NCBI RefSeq assembly: GCF_001612965.1
Contig: NZ_BDBL01000019.1
Coordinates: 1-45,283, forward strand
Reading direction: 5' to 3'
Origin: Nocardia kruczakiae NBRC 101016
GTDB lineage: Bacteria; Actinomycetota; Actinomycetes; Mycobacteriales; Mycobacteriaceae
Length of the DNA stretch: 45,283 nucleotides
The notes beneath the pieces are model-generated. The model saw only the letters and a list, made by a program, of their open reading frames with translations. It ran no database searches and was not told the origin of the DNA. Position numbers and translations under genes: made by a program. Shown in pieces: positions 8,173 through 16,085 of this stretch. Position 1 is the stretch's first letter. Each line of letters opens with the position of its first letter.

Positions 8173-8502
8173 TCAGCCCTTGTTCGCCGGTTCCGCGAGC
8201 TCGGCGGGTCGTCCCGCGCGCTGCGCCTTGATGCCCGCCTGCCACTTCTCGAAGTCCGCGCGCATCACAGATATCTGACGTTCGATCGCTTCCTGGGTGT
8301 CCGACCACCAGCTTTGCGCGGCATCCCGAAGTTCGGCCGCGGTCTTCTCGAACTCGTGCCCCTCATGTTCGAGAGTCGCGGTCAGCTTTTCCCGCCGAGC
8401 CTGCAATGCGGCAAGGCTCTTGTCCCGGGCCCCGGCGGAGGAGTCTTCGAACTCCTTCACCCGGACCGCGAGATCCATCAGTGATTCCGACAGCGGTTTC
8501 AT
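8173..8502 (-). CDS. Small coiled-coil protein of unknown function
   Basis: 109 residues, almost entirely helical and charged, with heptad-like spacing of hydrophobics from SESLMDLAVRVKEFE through EKLTATLEHEGHEFEKTAAE to AIERQISVMRADFEKWQAG. The frame is open for a further 137 codons upstream, but that part has no protein-like character. I chose ATG 8502 because GAGAGGG is 7 bases before it; ATG 8508 is too close to that site. It superficially resembles stress-related coiled-coil proteins of the sll1863 type (weak recollection). It lies upstream of the flavoprotein/sigma operon but is separated from it by that operon's own promoter. Confidence 0.6.
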   Translation of the reverse strand: MKPLSESLMDLAVRVKEFEDSSAGARDKSLAALQARREKLTATLEHEGHEFEKTAAELRDAAQSWWSDTQEAIERQISVMRADFEKWQAGIKAQRAGRPAELAEPANKG

Positions 8503-8919
8503 ATTCATGCCCTCTCGACGCGGTGTGATCCCGGCGGGATCCCGGTTGTCGCTGTCCAGCGTTGCCGCTTCGCTCAGCCGGACCAAGGGCAGAACGTCCT
8601 CTGATGTCCCGCGATAGAGATGGCCTTCGGCCCGGGTCCTCGCGGAAGCGCGGGTGGGGAATGCTCCGGCCGGCACCGGGTATGCGCGAGACAAGAACAG
8701 TCGTCCGATGAGGAGTAGTCCGATGTCAGGAATCGCGACCCCACTGGGGCATCGAATATCGGCCGCGGCCCATTCGGCCTGGGCCATGGTCCACCATCCC
8801 CGCCGCGAACCGAGTACCGATCTCGCCGCCGAACACCACTCGACCACGAGCGACCCGACCGGCGGCCGCCAGCAGGGCGAACCCGAGTCCTCGCCCCGCG
8901 GTCTCGGTGGCATGGACTT
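8503..8919. other. Gene-poor stretch with possible acetyltransferase remnant
   Basis: No gene in this 417-base stretch can be supported. On the minus strand, just after the reductase stop, one frame reads LEVHATETAGRGLGFALLAA, reminiscent of the acetyl-CoA-binding R/Q-x-x-G-x-G/A turn of GNAT acetyltransferases. The following sequence does not continue convincingly in any single frame. It may be a decayed GNAT gene or chance. Confidence 0.25.
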
Positions 8920-9564
8920 CTAGCGACGCCAGAACAGATGGTGCGTCACACCACTCGGACTCGGCACCCGCTCCAAGTGAAAGCGGTCGGTGAGTTCGTC
9001 CGGGTTTGTCCACAGTTGTTCGCCGCCGCCGAGTTCGACCGGTGCGACGGCGATGTGCATCTGATCGATGAGATCCGCCTCGAGGAATTCGCGGATGGTG
9101 GAGACGCCACCGCCGATACGTACATCCATGCCGTCGGCAGCTTCGAAAGCCTTCTCCAGAGCCTCTTTCGGTGACGCATCGACGAAGTGAAACGTGGTGT
9201 CCCCCAACACGATAGAGGGCCGCGGGTAGTGGGTGAGAACGAATACCGGCGTACGAAACGGCGGTTCATCACCCCACCACCCCTGCCAGTCGTGGTTCTC
9301 CCACGGTCCCCGCTGCGGACCGAATTTGTTGCGCCCCATGATCTCCGCGCCGATGTTGTTGCGATAGTCACGAGTGAAGTAATCATCGAGGCCGTAGGTT
9401 CCCCCCGGCTCGGTACGAGTCGGCCAGTGCGCGGTGGGACCACACCACGCGAACAGCGCGCTCGGATCGGCCTGCCCGAACGGCCGTTCCAGACTCTGCC
9501 CTTCCCCGGCCCCGTAGCCGTCGCTGGAGAGATTGAAGTTCTGGACACGAACCATCTGTGACAT
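8920..9564 (-). CDS. Dihydrofolate reductase family protein (RibD C-terminal type)
   Basis: 214 residues. MVRVQNFNLSSDGYGAG is the usual first strand of RibD-C/DHFR-like reductases; AEIMGRNKFGP, TPVFVLTHYPRPS and the NADPH-binding IGGGVSTIREFLEADLIDQM follow in the standard order, ending in LERVPSPSGVTHHLFWRR. Despite the family name these proteins are usually not folate enzymes; many are uncharacterised NADPH-dependent reductases. ATG 9564 is supported by GGAAGG about 7 bases upstream; an upstream in-frame codon (9627) overlaps putative operators. It is divergent from the hydrolase at 9789, with two operator-like repeats just upstream. Confidence 0.9.
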   Translation of the reverse strand: MSQMVRVQNFNLSSDGYGAGEGQSLERPFGQADPSALFAWCGPTAHWPTRTEPGGTYGLDDYFTRDYRNNIGAEIMGRNKFGPQRGPWENHDWQGWWGDEPPFRTPVFVLTHYPRPSIVLGDTTFHFVDASPKEALEKAFEAADGMDVRIGGGVSTIREFLEADLIDQMHIAVAPVELGGGEQLWTNPDELTDRFHLERVPSPSGVTHHLFWRR

Positions 9565-9576
9565 CGGCACCCTTCC

Positions 9577-9634
9577 GATTGCAATGAGCAACCAGTTGAC
9601 GGTACCGAGACTGCTCTCATTTTGCAATCAGTTG
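9577..9634. promoter_or_regulatory. Two operator-like repeats, GCAAYCAGTTG, upstream of the reductase
   Basis: GCAACCAGTTG (9588-9598) and GCAATCAGTTG (9624-9634) form a direct repeat 36 bases apart, and each is itself nearly palindromic (GCAAC-CA-GTTGC pattern). An overlapping inverted pair, GATTGCAATGAG (9577-9588) and CTCATTTTGCAATC (9616-9629), is also present. The left site begins 13 bases upstream of the reductase ATG. No regulator gene is adjacent, so the binding protein is unknown. Confidence 0.5.
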
Positions 9635-9788
9635 CCGGGACGAGCCTGTGATCAGGTGAAACCCGTATCAGTGGCCATGTCAGCGCGGTGTCAGCGCCGT
9701 GACAGCCGACCCGATGAAAGTAACCGGACAAGAGCACGGAAACACGGATGCATCAGCCGTCCGCCGCGCATCACCGAAAGGAAAAACA

Positions 9789-10604
9789 ATGTCCGGCAAC
9801 TTCACTTCACACTCGGCCGACTCGACCTGGACCGGCATGGTGCCCATCGACGACACCGCGCTGGCCGTGAGCGATACCGGCGGCTCCGGCCAACCGATCG
9901 TCTACCTGAACGGCTCCTATGCCAGCCGGCGGCACTGGCAGCGGGTAATCGCCGACCTCGGCCCGGGCTACCGGCACATCACCTTCGACGAGCGCGCCCG
10001 CGGCAAGTCGAAGCGATCCGAGGACTATTCCTTCGAGGCGTGCCTGCGCGATATCGACGCGGTCCTCGCCGCACGGGGAGTGCACCAGCCGCTGCTGGTG
10101 GGCTGGTCCTACGGCGCGTTGCTGGGCGTGCACTGGGCCGACCGCCACCCGGACCGGGCCCTGGGAGTGGTCGGGGTGGACGGGCCGTACCCGTCCGGCT
10201 GGACCGACGAGGCCGGCCGGGAACGGCTCCGCAAGACGTTTCGCCGGATGCGGTTGCTGCTGCCGCTGGTCGCCCCGATGGGCCTGGCCGCGCGGATGAG
10301 CGCCGACCAGCATGCCGAGATCCAGATCGAGGCCCATGAGCTGCATGCCGCCCTCGGTCCCATCCTCGACAGCATGAGCCGCCCGGTCCGATACGTGGCC
10401 GCCTCGGCCGAGACCGTCTACGACAAGGGCGGTGAGCTGGAGCAGATGCGCCGCACCCTCGACCCGTACCTGGAGCGGAACCCGAACCTGAAGGTCAGCG
10501 CGAGAGTCACCAGTGACCACGGCAAGATCCTGCGTAAGGATTCCCCCGCGGTCGCCGACGCGGTCCGCGAGATCGTCGCCCTCCTCGAGCACACGGGGAG
10601 CTGA
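9789..10604 (+). CDS. Alpha/beta hydrolase
   Basis: 271 residues with the alpha/beta-hydrolase pattern. IVYLNGSYASRRHW carries the oxyanion-hole region, the nucleophile elbow is GWSYG with Ser107, ITFDERARGKS is the usual D-x-R-G-x-G-type turn, and the catalytic His is probably in TSDHGKIL near residue 246. ATG 9789 has AAGGAAAAAC upstream. No substrate can be deduced; related actinobacterial proteins are annotated only as hydrolases or esterases. It is divergent from the DHFR-like gene, with about 220 bases between, and the operator-like repeats are much nearer to the latter. Confidence 0.9.
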   Translation: MSGNFTSHSADSTWTGMVPIDDTALAVSDTGGSGQPIVYLNGSYASRRHWQRVIADLGPGYRHITFDERARGKSKRSEDYSFEACLRDIDAVLAARGVHQPLLVGWSYGALLGVHWADRHPDRALGVVGVDGPYPSGWTDEAGRERLRKTFRRMRLLLPLVAPMGLAARMSADQHAEIQIEAHELHAALGPILDSMSRPVRYVAASAETVYDKGGELEQMRRTLDPYLERNPNLKVSARVTSDHGKILRKDSPAVADAVREIVALLEHTGS

Positions 10605-10619
10605 GCGATATCGAACCCG

Positions 10620-10823
10620 TTGGCACGCAACGGCATCCCCCGCGCGGGCGCCGCACTCGGAATCGCCGTCCTGGGCAGCGTGCCGGCCGGGGCATCGACA
10701 GGTGCCACGCCGCGACGGTGTCCGAGCAAGCCCGCAGTTGTATCGCAGACGCCCCCCGTCGCGGCTGCCTGCATCGCCGACGCGGTCTCGAGCCGCAGCG
10801 CCGATATGAAGTTCGCCGCATGA
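10620..10823 (+). CDS. Possible small secreted peptide
   Basis: 67 codons starting at TTG 10620. The first 25 or so residues read ARNGIPRAGAALGIAVLGS then VPAGASTGA: a basic start, a hydrophobic core and an AxA-like site, as in a short signal peptide. The rest contains two cysteines and no recognised family. There is no good ribosome-binding site and high GC makes chance frames common, so this is tentative. It lies between an alpha/beta hydrolase and a CPBP protease; CPBP proteins sometimes act on small exported peptides, which is the only contextual hint. Confidence 0.25.
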   Translation: MARNGIPRAGAALGIAVLGSVPAGASTGATPRRCPSKPAVVSQTPPVAAACIADAVSSRSADMKFAA

Positions 10824-10868
10824 ACACCGTCTCACCCGCTCCCCATCACCAGCACAAGGAGTCTGGTC

Positions 10869-11657
10869 GTGCCCACCTATGTAGACACGCCACCGAACCG
10901 AATAGCCGAACGGCTGCTGAACGGTCGCCACCCCCTGCCCCTGTCGGTCCTGTTACACCTTGTCCCCGGCGCCCTGATCGTCGCCGCCTATCTGCTCATC
11001 GGCGAACCACTCGCCGACGCCGTCGAATATCCGGCCTTCCTGGGCTGGGCGATCGCCCTCTGCCTGGTCCTGATACCGATCCTGTCGGGACTGCTGTGGC
11101 TCGGGCGCACCCGCAACGGCCGCGTCTCGCTGCGCGGCGTACTGCATTACACCGATGGAGCACTCTCGGGCGGGAAACTCGTGGCCATGATCATCCCGCT
11201 GATCATGTGGATGACGCTGCTGAGCTTCGCACTGGCCCCGGCGAACACCTATTTCAAGACCTTCTTCACCTGGCTGCCGTACGCGGGCACGAGTGACAGC
11301 GGCAACAACTCGTATCTCGACGGATATCCACACTCGATCGTGCTCACCACCATGCTGATCTGCCTGCCGCTCACCGGAATCACCCTCCCGCTCATCGAGG
11401 AGCTGTACTTCCGCGGCTTCCTGCTGCCCCGCGTCGCCCACCTCGGCCGATGGGCGCCGGTGGTCAACACGGTTCTGTTCTCGCTGTACCACTTCTGGTC
11501 GCCTTGGGCGTTCCTGTCGAGGGTGGTTTTCACGTTCCCCGGATACTGGGCCGCGTGGCGGTACAAGGACATCCGGCTGTCGATCGGAATGCACGTCGGC
11601 GTGACCTCGATCCTGGCGACATTCGGCACCCTCGGCCTCGCATTGAGCATCATCTGA
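10869..11657 (+). CDS. CPBP-family intramembrane glutamic endopeptidase
   Basis: 262-residue membrane protein with about six to eight hydrophobic segments (for example LLHLVPGALIVAAYLLI, AIALCLVLIPILSGLLWL, LIMWMTLLSFAL). The catalytic signature is intact: E177-E178 and R182 in IEELYFRGFLLPR, His208 in LYHFW and His242 in GMHVGV. These are the three motifs of the CPBP/Abi (Rce1-like) family. Start is GTG 10869 with AAGGAG upstream. CPBP proteins process prenylated or exported peptides or give bacteriocin immunity; the role here is unknown. Confidence 0.92.
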   Translation: MPTYVDTPPNRIAERLLNGRHPLPLSVLLHLVPGALIVAAYLLIGEPLADAVEYPAFLGWAIALCLVLIPILSGLLWLGRTRNGRVSLRGVLHYTDGALSGGKLVAMIIPLIMWMTLLSFALAPANTYFKTFFTWLPYAGTSDSGNNSYLDGYPHSIVLTTMLICLPLTGITLPLIEELYFRGFLLPRVAHLGRWAPVVNTVLFSLYHFWSPWAFLSRVVFTFPGYWAAWRYKDIRLSIGMHVGVTSILATFGTLGLALSII

Positions 11658-11986
11658 TCCGTGGTCGTTGTAGACCGCCGACCTAGCTCGGGCGTTCGGC
11701 AATAACTACCGCACCTCTCTGTCGAGCCGTGCGAGCCAATCGCGCAGCAGCCCCGCCTCGGACACGCTGAATCCCGCATCGGTCACGGGGTCAACACCGC
11801 CGGCGGGTATGACCACGGCACACCATCTCGGAGCCCGTGTTGCCACCCAAGCCCTGCGCTACCGTCACCCGGTCGCGTCATGACCTCGACGCTCAACGAA
11901 TCGGCAACGGGGAAAGGCATTTCCAGGTGATAGCCGGCCTTGCCGCAACGGTCGGCCGAACGTGTCCCGGAGCGCGCGGTCCCGCC
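11658..11986. other. Intergenic stretch with a short minus-strand frame
   Basis: The 329-base gap between the CPBP gene and the EthD-like gene holds no full gene. Its left part carries the short minus-strand reading frame at 11706-11846 (separate entry). The rest (11847-11986) shows no coding signal, repeat or hairpin I can support. Confidence 0.4.
11706..11846 (-). pseudogene. Probable 3' remnant of a lost gene
   Basis: 46 codons from GTG 11846 to TAG at 11706. The sequence has a protein-like C-terminus, AVVIPAGGVDP followed by AGLLRDWLARLDREVR, with an amphipathic end typical of small regulators. The frame is closed by TAG a few codons upstream of the GTG, so it is either a tiny independent gene or the tail of a gene whose front has been lost. 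No family was recognised. Confidence 0.3.
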
Positions 11987-12298
11987 TCAGATGGTGCCCT
12001 CCTGCACCGGATAGTCGATGACGACCACACCGCCGGTGGCGTAGTTGACGACATCGGCGGCCGCCCGACGGCCGTACGACGAGGCCCGCATCGCGGCCAG
12101 GGCGGCGGCGTCAGCGAAGTCGGCTTCGAAGACCGCGAAATACGGCGCTTCTCCATTGGCCGCCGCCACGTCGAAGCTGTAGCGCCAACCGAGCAGGCCG
12201 GGCCACTGCGTGACCAGCGGAAGGTGGTTGGTCACGTAGTAGTCGCGGAAGTGGTCAGGGTCGGCGGGCTCGGGATACAGGACTACCAACTTATGCAT
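11987..12298 (-). CDS. EthD family protein
   Basis: 103 residues. MHKLVVLYPEPADPDHFRDYY, the His in TNHLPLV, and C-terminal ASSYGRRAAADVVNYATGGV follow the EthD (ferredoxin-like, dimeric alpha+beta barrel) family pattern. EthD proteins accompany cytochrome P450 and polyketide pathways or degrade small carbonyl compounds; the role here is open. ATG 12298 is preceded by GGAGG at 5 bases. It is divergent from the LysR regulator at 12430, an arrangement that usually means the regulator controls this gene. Confidence 0.87.
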   Translation of the reverse strand: MHKLVVLYPEPADPDHFRDYYVTNHLPLVTQWPGLLGWRYSFDVAAANGEAPYFAVFEADFADAAALAAMRASSYGRRAAADVVNYATGGVVVIDYPVQEGTI

Positions 12299-12429
12299 GA
12301 CTGCCTCCGGCATCCACCACGGTCGATCGAATAGTCATATGCGCAGGTTAGGGCTCGATATGTGGTCGAGGGAAAGATCGGGACGCGATAGACTCAGAAC
12401 AGATCGTTATCAATCGGCAGGGAGGGCAT

Positions 12430-13332
12430 GTGGCGCCGGATACGGTGAGCCTGCGGTACTTCCTGGTGCTGGCGCAGGAATTGAACTTCACCCGCGCGGC
12501 CGCACGGATCGGTATCGCGCAGCCCGCCCTCAGTGCCCGGATGCGCCGATTGGAGGCGGAACTCGGTACGAGCCTGCTGGTTCGCACCACGCGTAGCGTC
12601 GTATTGACCCCGGCTGGTGCGGCTTTGGCGGAGTCCGCGCCGGCCGCGCTGGCGGCGCTGGACCGAGCATGGGACACCGCCCGGAAAGCAGGGTCCGGTG
12701 AACTGGGCACGCTGCGCATCGGATACAGCCTCAGCACGGGGGCCGAGACCGCACCTGCCTTGGTGGACAAGCTCATCCGCAGCAGCCCGGGACTCGAGGT
12801 CGGCGCGGTCCCGATGGTGACACCGGAGATCTCCCCCGCGGTCGCCGACGGCCGCATCGATGCGGGGATCACCCGCGGGGAACAGCCGGGTCGTGGCGTG
12901 CGCCGGTTCCTGCTGCGGCGTGAGCGCGTCGGGGTCCAACTGGCACAGCATCATCCGCTGGCCGCACACCCGGAGATCGAGATCGCCGATGCGGCCGCGT
13001 ATCCGCTGCGACTCCCCGACCGTACGGCCAACCCCGTGATCCACGATCAGCTGTCCGCACTGTTCCGCGACACCCGGCCGAGTCCCCGATTCCACACGCC
13101 CGCAGTCTCTTTCGATATGTCCCAGCGCGATCTGCGCGACGGGCTCACCCTCGCCCCGGCCGGTGAAGTCGCGGTCACGACACAACCGGCCGGTCTCACG
13201 TGGCGACCGCTGCGGGGCGCCCCCGCCTTGACCATCCACCTCGTCCTCCCGCGCGTGCAGTCACCACTACACCGCCGCATCCGTACCGTCGCCAAAACCC
13301 TGGCACACGAGCTGCACTGGCTGCCGGACTGA
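12430..13332 (+). CDS. LysR-family transcriptional regulator
   Basis: 300 residues. N-terminal winged helix (LRYFLVLAQELNFTRAAARI then AQPALSARMRRLEAELGTSLLVR, about residues 8-55) and a periplasmic-binding-protein-like effector domain from about residue 90 (LGTLRIGYSLSTGAE). Start is GTG 12430, preceded by AGGGAGGGC. The divergent partner is the EthD-like gene; the 131-base gap has AT-rich half-sites (GATA...TATC, 12386-12411) that could be a LysR site, but I would not fix one. The effector is unknown. Confidence 0.93.
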   Translation: MAPDTVSLRYFLVLAQELNFTRAAARIGIAQPALSARMRRLEAELGTSLLVRTTRSVVLTPAGAALAESAPAALAALDRAWDTARKAGSGELGTLRIGYSLSTGAETAPALVDKLIRSSPGLEVGAVPMVTPEISPAVADGRIDAGITRGEQPGRGVRRFLLRRERVGVQLAQHHPLAAHPEIEIADAAAYPLRLPDRTANPVIHDQLSALFRDTRPSPRFHTPAVSFDMSQRDLRDGLTLAPAGEVAVTTQPAGLTWRPLRGAPALTIHLVLPRVQSPLHRRIRTVAKTLAHELHWLPD

Positions 13333-13366
13333 ACGCGCGGCAGGTCCGGCAGATTGCCGACGCTCG

Positions 13367-15115
13367 ATGGCGCTGACCTTCGGTATCGAGCAGAATCGTG
13401 CAGTGACCAGGAGGGTGAGCGCGCTTCGCGCACAGGCACATACGAGACCGACCGCGCTGCGCGCAGCGTTGACCAAGGAATCGCGCGCGGCATTCAGCCG
13501 CCGGGCGGGACGAATACAGCTGTTCCCCGCGGTCACCGCGGCGCTGCTCGCCGGACTGGCTGTCGCCTTCGCAGCCTACGGATTCCTCCGCTGGATCACC
13601 CCCGTCGATACGACCAAGCAAGCGGCAGAAATCGATATCACTCGTGTCGCATTGACCGTCGTCGCCGGTGTCGGCGGCGTGGTCGCCCTGGTCATCGCCT
13701 ACCGGCGTCAACGCGATCTGGAACAGAGCCGGTTCGTCGAACGCTTCGGCGCCGCGGCCGCCCAACTCGGCGCGACAGATGTCGCGGTCCGAATCGCCGG
13801 GGTCTACGCGATGGCCGGCGTCGCCGACGCATCCGATGGCCCGCGCCGCCAGCAATGCATCGACGTGCTGTGCGGATACCTCCGCTTGCCCTACAACCCG
13901 GAGCTCGGCGCCAACCACCAGAGCAAACTGGTCGTCAAACAGCACCGCGCGACGGCGGACAACACCCACGCCGACGACCGGGAGCATCACCACGAATATC
14001 GACACAACGACCGAGAAGTCCGGGCAACCATCGTCCGTGTCATTACCGACCACCTTCGACCCGAGGCCGCATACAGCTGGTCGACAGCCGATTTCGACTT
14101 CCGCACGGCCTATCTCGAGAACGTCGATTTCGGTCGTGCACAATTCTCGGGTGCTGCTCGGTTCGGCGGCGCGACTTTTTCGGGCGACGCCTGGCTCGGT
14201 AGCGCGACCTTCGCCGGCAACGCCGAGTTCGACGGCGCAATATTCTCGGGCAACGCGTGGTTCGATGACGTAACCTTCTCTGGCAACGCCCATTTCGACG
14301 GGGCAACATTCTCCGGCAACGCGTGGTTCGACGGCGCGACCCTGTCCGGAAACTCCCGGTTCGACAAGGCAACTTTCGCCGAAAACGCCTCGTTCGCCGG
14401 GGCGAACTTCTCCGCCGACGCCCGGTTCGGCGGCGCGACCTTCGCCGGCGACGCCCACTTCGGTGGGACGACCTTCACCGGCCACGCCCGGTTCGATGGC
14501 GTAACCTTTTCCGGCAACGCCCGTTTCGACGGCGCGACATTCTCCGGCAACGCACGGTTCGGCAACGCAACCTTCGCCCGCGACGCCCGGTTCAACGGTG
14601 CGACCCTGTCCGGCAACGCCCGCTTCGGTGACGCGTCCTTCGCCGGTGACGCAGGATTCTGCGGCACCACCTTCGCCGGCAACACAGGATTCGACAGCGT
14701 GACCTTTTCCGGTGACGCCGAGTTCGGCGAGGCGAGCTTCTCCTGCAACGCCGAGTTCGGTGACGTAACCTTCGCCCGCAACGCGGGATTCGACGGCACC
14801 ACCTTCTCCGGGGACACAGGATTCGGCGGTACCGCCTTCGCCGGCAACACCCGATTCGACGGCGCGACCTTCGCCGGCAATACCTGGTTCGGCAGCGCGA
14901 CCTTCGCCGGTAAGGCGCGGTTCGACCGTGTGACCTTCGCCGCCAACGCCCGGTTCGATGAGGCCGACTTCGGTAGTGACACCATCTCGTTCGATGAACC
15001 GAGGCAGTGGGGACCTCCGGCACCTGTCTTCGACTGGAGCCAGGACAACAGTCGAAAGCCCACCAATATCGAACCGCAGGATTGGCCGCCCGTTGCCGCG
15101 GCACGTAATCACTAG
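13367..15115 (+). CDS. Membrane-anchored pentapeptide-like repeat protein
   Basis: 582 residues. Residues 1-50 are basic; two membrane segments follow, LFPAVTAALLAGLAVAFAAY (about 52-71) and VALTVVAGVGGVVALVIAY (about 93-111). A conserved cytosolic region comes next (SRFVERFGAAAAQLG, VRIAGVYAMAGVAD, IDVLCGYLRLPY), as in other actinobacterial membrane pentapeptide proteins. A charged His/Asp linker leads into 25 tandem 11-residue units of type A-T-F-S-G-N-A-R-F-D-G. F-to-F spacings alternate 6 and 5, as in Pentapeptide_3-type repeats, and would fold as a long solenoid. The tail is short and Pro-rich. No function is known; membrane sensing, scaffold or protection roles are all guesses. Start could be internal (GTG 13403). 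Confidence 0.9.
   Translation: MALTFGIEQNRAVTRRVSALRAQAHTRPTALRAALTKESRAAFSRRAGRIQLFPAVTAALLAGLAVAFAAYGFLRWITPVDTTKQAAEIDITRVALTVVAGVGGVVALVIAYRRQRDLEQSRFVERFGAAAAQLGATDVAVRIAGVYAMAGVADASDGPRRQQCIDVLCGYLRLPYNPELGANHQSKLVVKQHRATADNTHADDREHHHEYRHNDREVRATIVRVITDHLRPEAAYSWSTADFDFRTAYLENVDFGRAQFSGAARFGGATFSGDAWLGSATFAGNAEFDGAIFSGNAWFDDVTFSGNAHFDGATFSGNAWFDGATLSGNSRFDKATFAENASFAGANFSADARFGGATFAGDAHFGGTTFTGHARFDGVTFSGNARFDGATFSGNARFGNATFARDARFNGATLSGNARFGDASFAGDAGFCGTTFAGNTGFDSVTFSGDAEFGEASFSCNAEFGDVTFARNAGFDGTTFSGDTGFGGTAFAGNTRFDGATFAGNTWFGSATFAGKARFDRVTFAANARFDEADFGSDTISFDEPRQWGPPAPVFDWSQDNSRKPTNIEPQDWPPVAAARNH
14138..14962 (+). repeat. 25 tandem 33-base units (11-residue period) inside the repeat protein
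   Basis: In-frame units of 33 bases run from 14138 to 14962 with no insertion or deletion. The consensus residues are A/V-T-F-S/A-G-N/D-A-x-F-D/G-G. Conservation is strongest at the two Phe positions and the Gly after the first; the residues facing between them vary (W, E, H, R, S, G). Confidence 0.95.
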
Positions 15116-15164
15116 GCGGCCGCGAATGCCTCGCCCACACACGTTCGGTGGCGTCGCAGCGCCA

Positions 15165-15467
15165 CTAGAAGAGGAAGATCAGGAACCCGAAGCAGGCCAC
15201 TCCTACGGCCAGGGGGACCAGCAACAAAGTACCGATGAACACCGAGCAGCAGACGAGCACCCGGACGAGCCGAGCCATGCGATGCGCTGCCGGTCGAACC
15301 CCATCTTCATTGTCAGGGGCCCCCTCGACGACACCCGTCTTGCTGGCCGCAATCCTCTCGAGAACTGCTTTTGTTCCGCCTCCACGCCCGACCTGTTCGC
15401 GCTCGCCCACGCCGCCAGATTGCCACAGAACAGGAAACCCAGTGGCTGACGGCAAGGCACTACACAC
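15165..15467 (-). CDS. Small hypothetical membrane protein
   Basis: Open frame of 100 codons; the C-terminal half is the convincing part: AHRMARLVRVLVCCSVFIGT then a strongly hydrophobic segment LLLVPLAVGVACFGFLIFLF ending at the stop. The start is uncertain (15467, GTG near 15410, or ATG 15278). No family recognised. It is convergent with the repeat-protein gene, with 49 bases between. Confidence 0.45.
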   Translation of the reverse strand: MCSALPSATGFPVLWQSGGVGEREQVGRGGGTKAVLERIAASKTGVVEGAPDNEDGVRPAAHRMARLVRVLVCCSVFIGTLLLVPLAVGVACFGFLIFLF

Positions 15468-15608
15468 ACCGCCCGCCGCGAAACAAACACTGTCATCACA
15501 TGTTTCGGAGGGTCGCGGGGTGGGCGGACCGATCCGGTGCCGTCCGCCCCGCGACTCCGATGCGACAGCCCGACCAACCCGACCGAACCGTCCCCGTAAC
15601 GCACAACG

Positions 15609-15641
15609 CGGCTACCGGCGGCTGGGTGCCGCCGGTAGCCG
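15609..15641. terminator. Strong hairpin downstream of doxX
   Basis: Perfect 14-base stem CGGCTACCGGCGGC / GCCGCCGGTAGCCG with a 5-base loop (15623-15627), 15 bases beyond the DoxX stop on the minus strand. There is no T-run; GC-only intrinsic terminators are usual in this group. Confidence 0.75.
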
Positions 15642-15656
15642 GGCGTTATGCGCGGG

Positions 15657-16085
15657 TCATCGCTCGAGCAGCGCGCCCAAGGCGGTGATCGAGGCCCGGC
15701 GTTCGTAGGCGATCCAGACGAAGATCGCAGTGAGCACCAGCGGGAAGGGAGCCAATTCCGGGGTGTCGGCCAGGAAAGCGTTGAAGCCGGCAGCGAGGAA
15801 GGTGACGATCGCCAAGCCGATCGCGGCGGCCGCGGTCAGGCGGGGCACCATGAGCCCGATCCCGCCCGCAACCTCGGCGACACCGATGAAGACCAACAGC
15901 GCCAACGGAATCGAGAAGGCAGTGGCGTTGTTTTCCATCAGAGCCTGCGGCATGACGATCTTCGGGCCGCCGGAGGCGATGATGAAGAACAGACCGAGCA
16001 CGATCTGCAGGGTCCACAGGACGCGGTTGCGGATCTTGCCGGGGTGGACGGCGGCGGTGGTCTGGGTGGCGGTGATGGCGGTCAT
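15657..16085 (-). CDS. DoxX family membrane protein
   Basis: 142 residues with four hydrophobic helices: VLWTLQIVLGLFFIIASGG, FSIPLALLVFIGVAEVAGGI, AAAAIGLAIVTFLAAGFNAF and LVLTAIFVWIAY. The family pattern of a GGPK-like turn after helix 1 and AEVAGGIGL in helix 2 is clear. DoxX-like proteins are implicated in redox/thiol homeostasis in mycobacteria, with no defined reaction. ATG 16085 has AAGGA 7 bases upstream. It appears monocistronic, with a strong hairpin after it. Confidence 0.9.
   Translation of the reverse strand: MTAITATQTTAAVHPGKIRNRVLWTLQIVLGLFFIIASGGPKIVMPQALMENNATAFSIPLALLVFIGVAEVAGGIGLMVPRLTAAAAIGLAIVTFLAAGFNAFLADTPELAPFPLVLTAIFVWIAYERRASITALGALLER

Noticed and set aside
8726..8935. 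Possible GNAT acetyltransferase fragment
   Set aside because: Only one short GRGLG-like motif; the rest of the fold is not seen in any frame, so it is noted only as a weak remnant.
14138..14962. 33-base periodic repeats considered as a CRISPR array
   Set aside because: Units are tandem without spacers, in frame, and encode the regular A-T-F-x-G repeat; no cas genes nearby.
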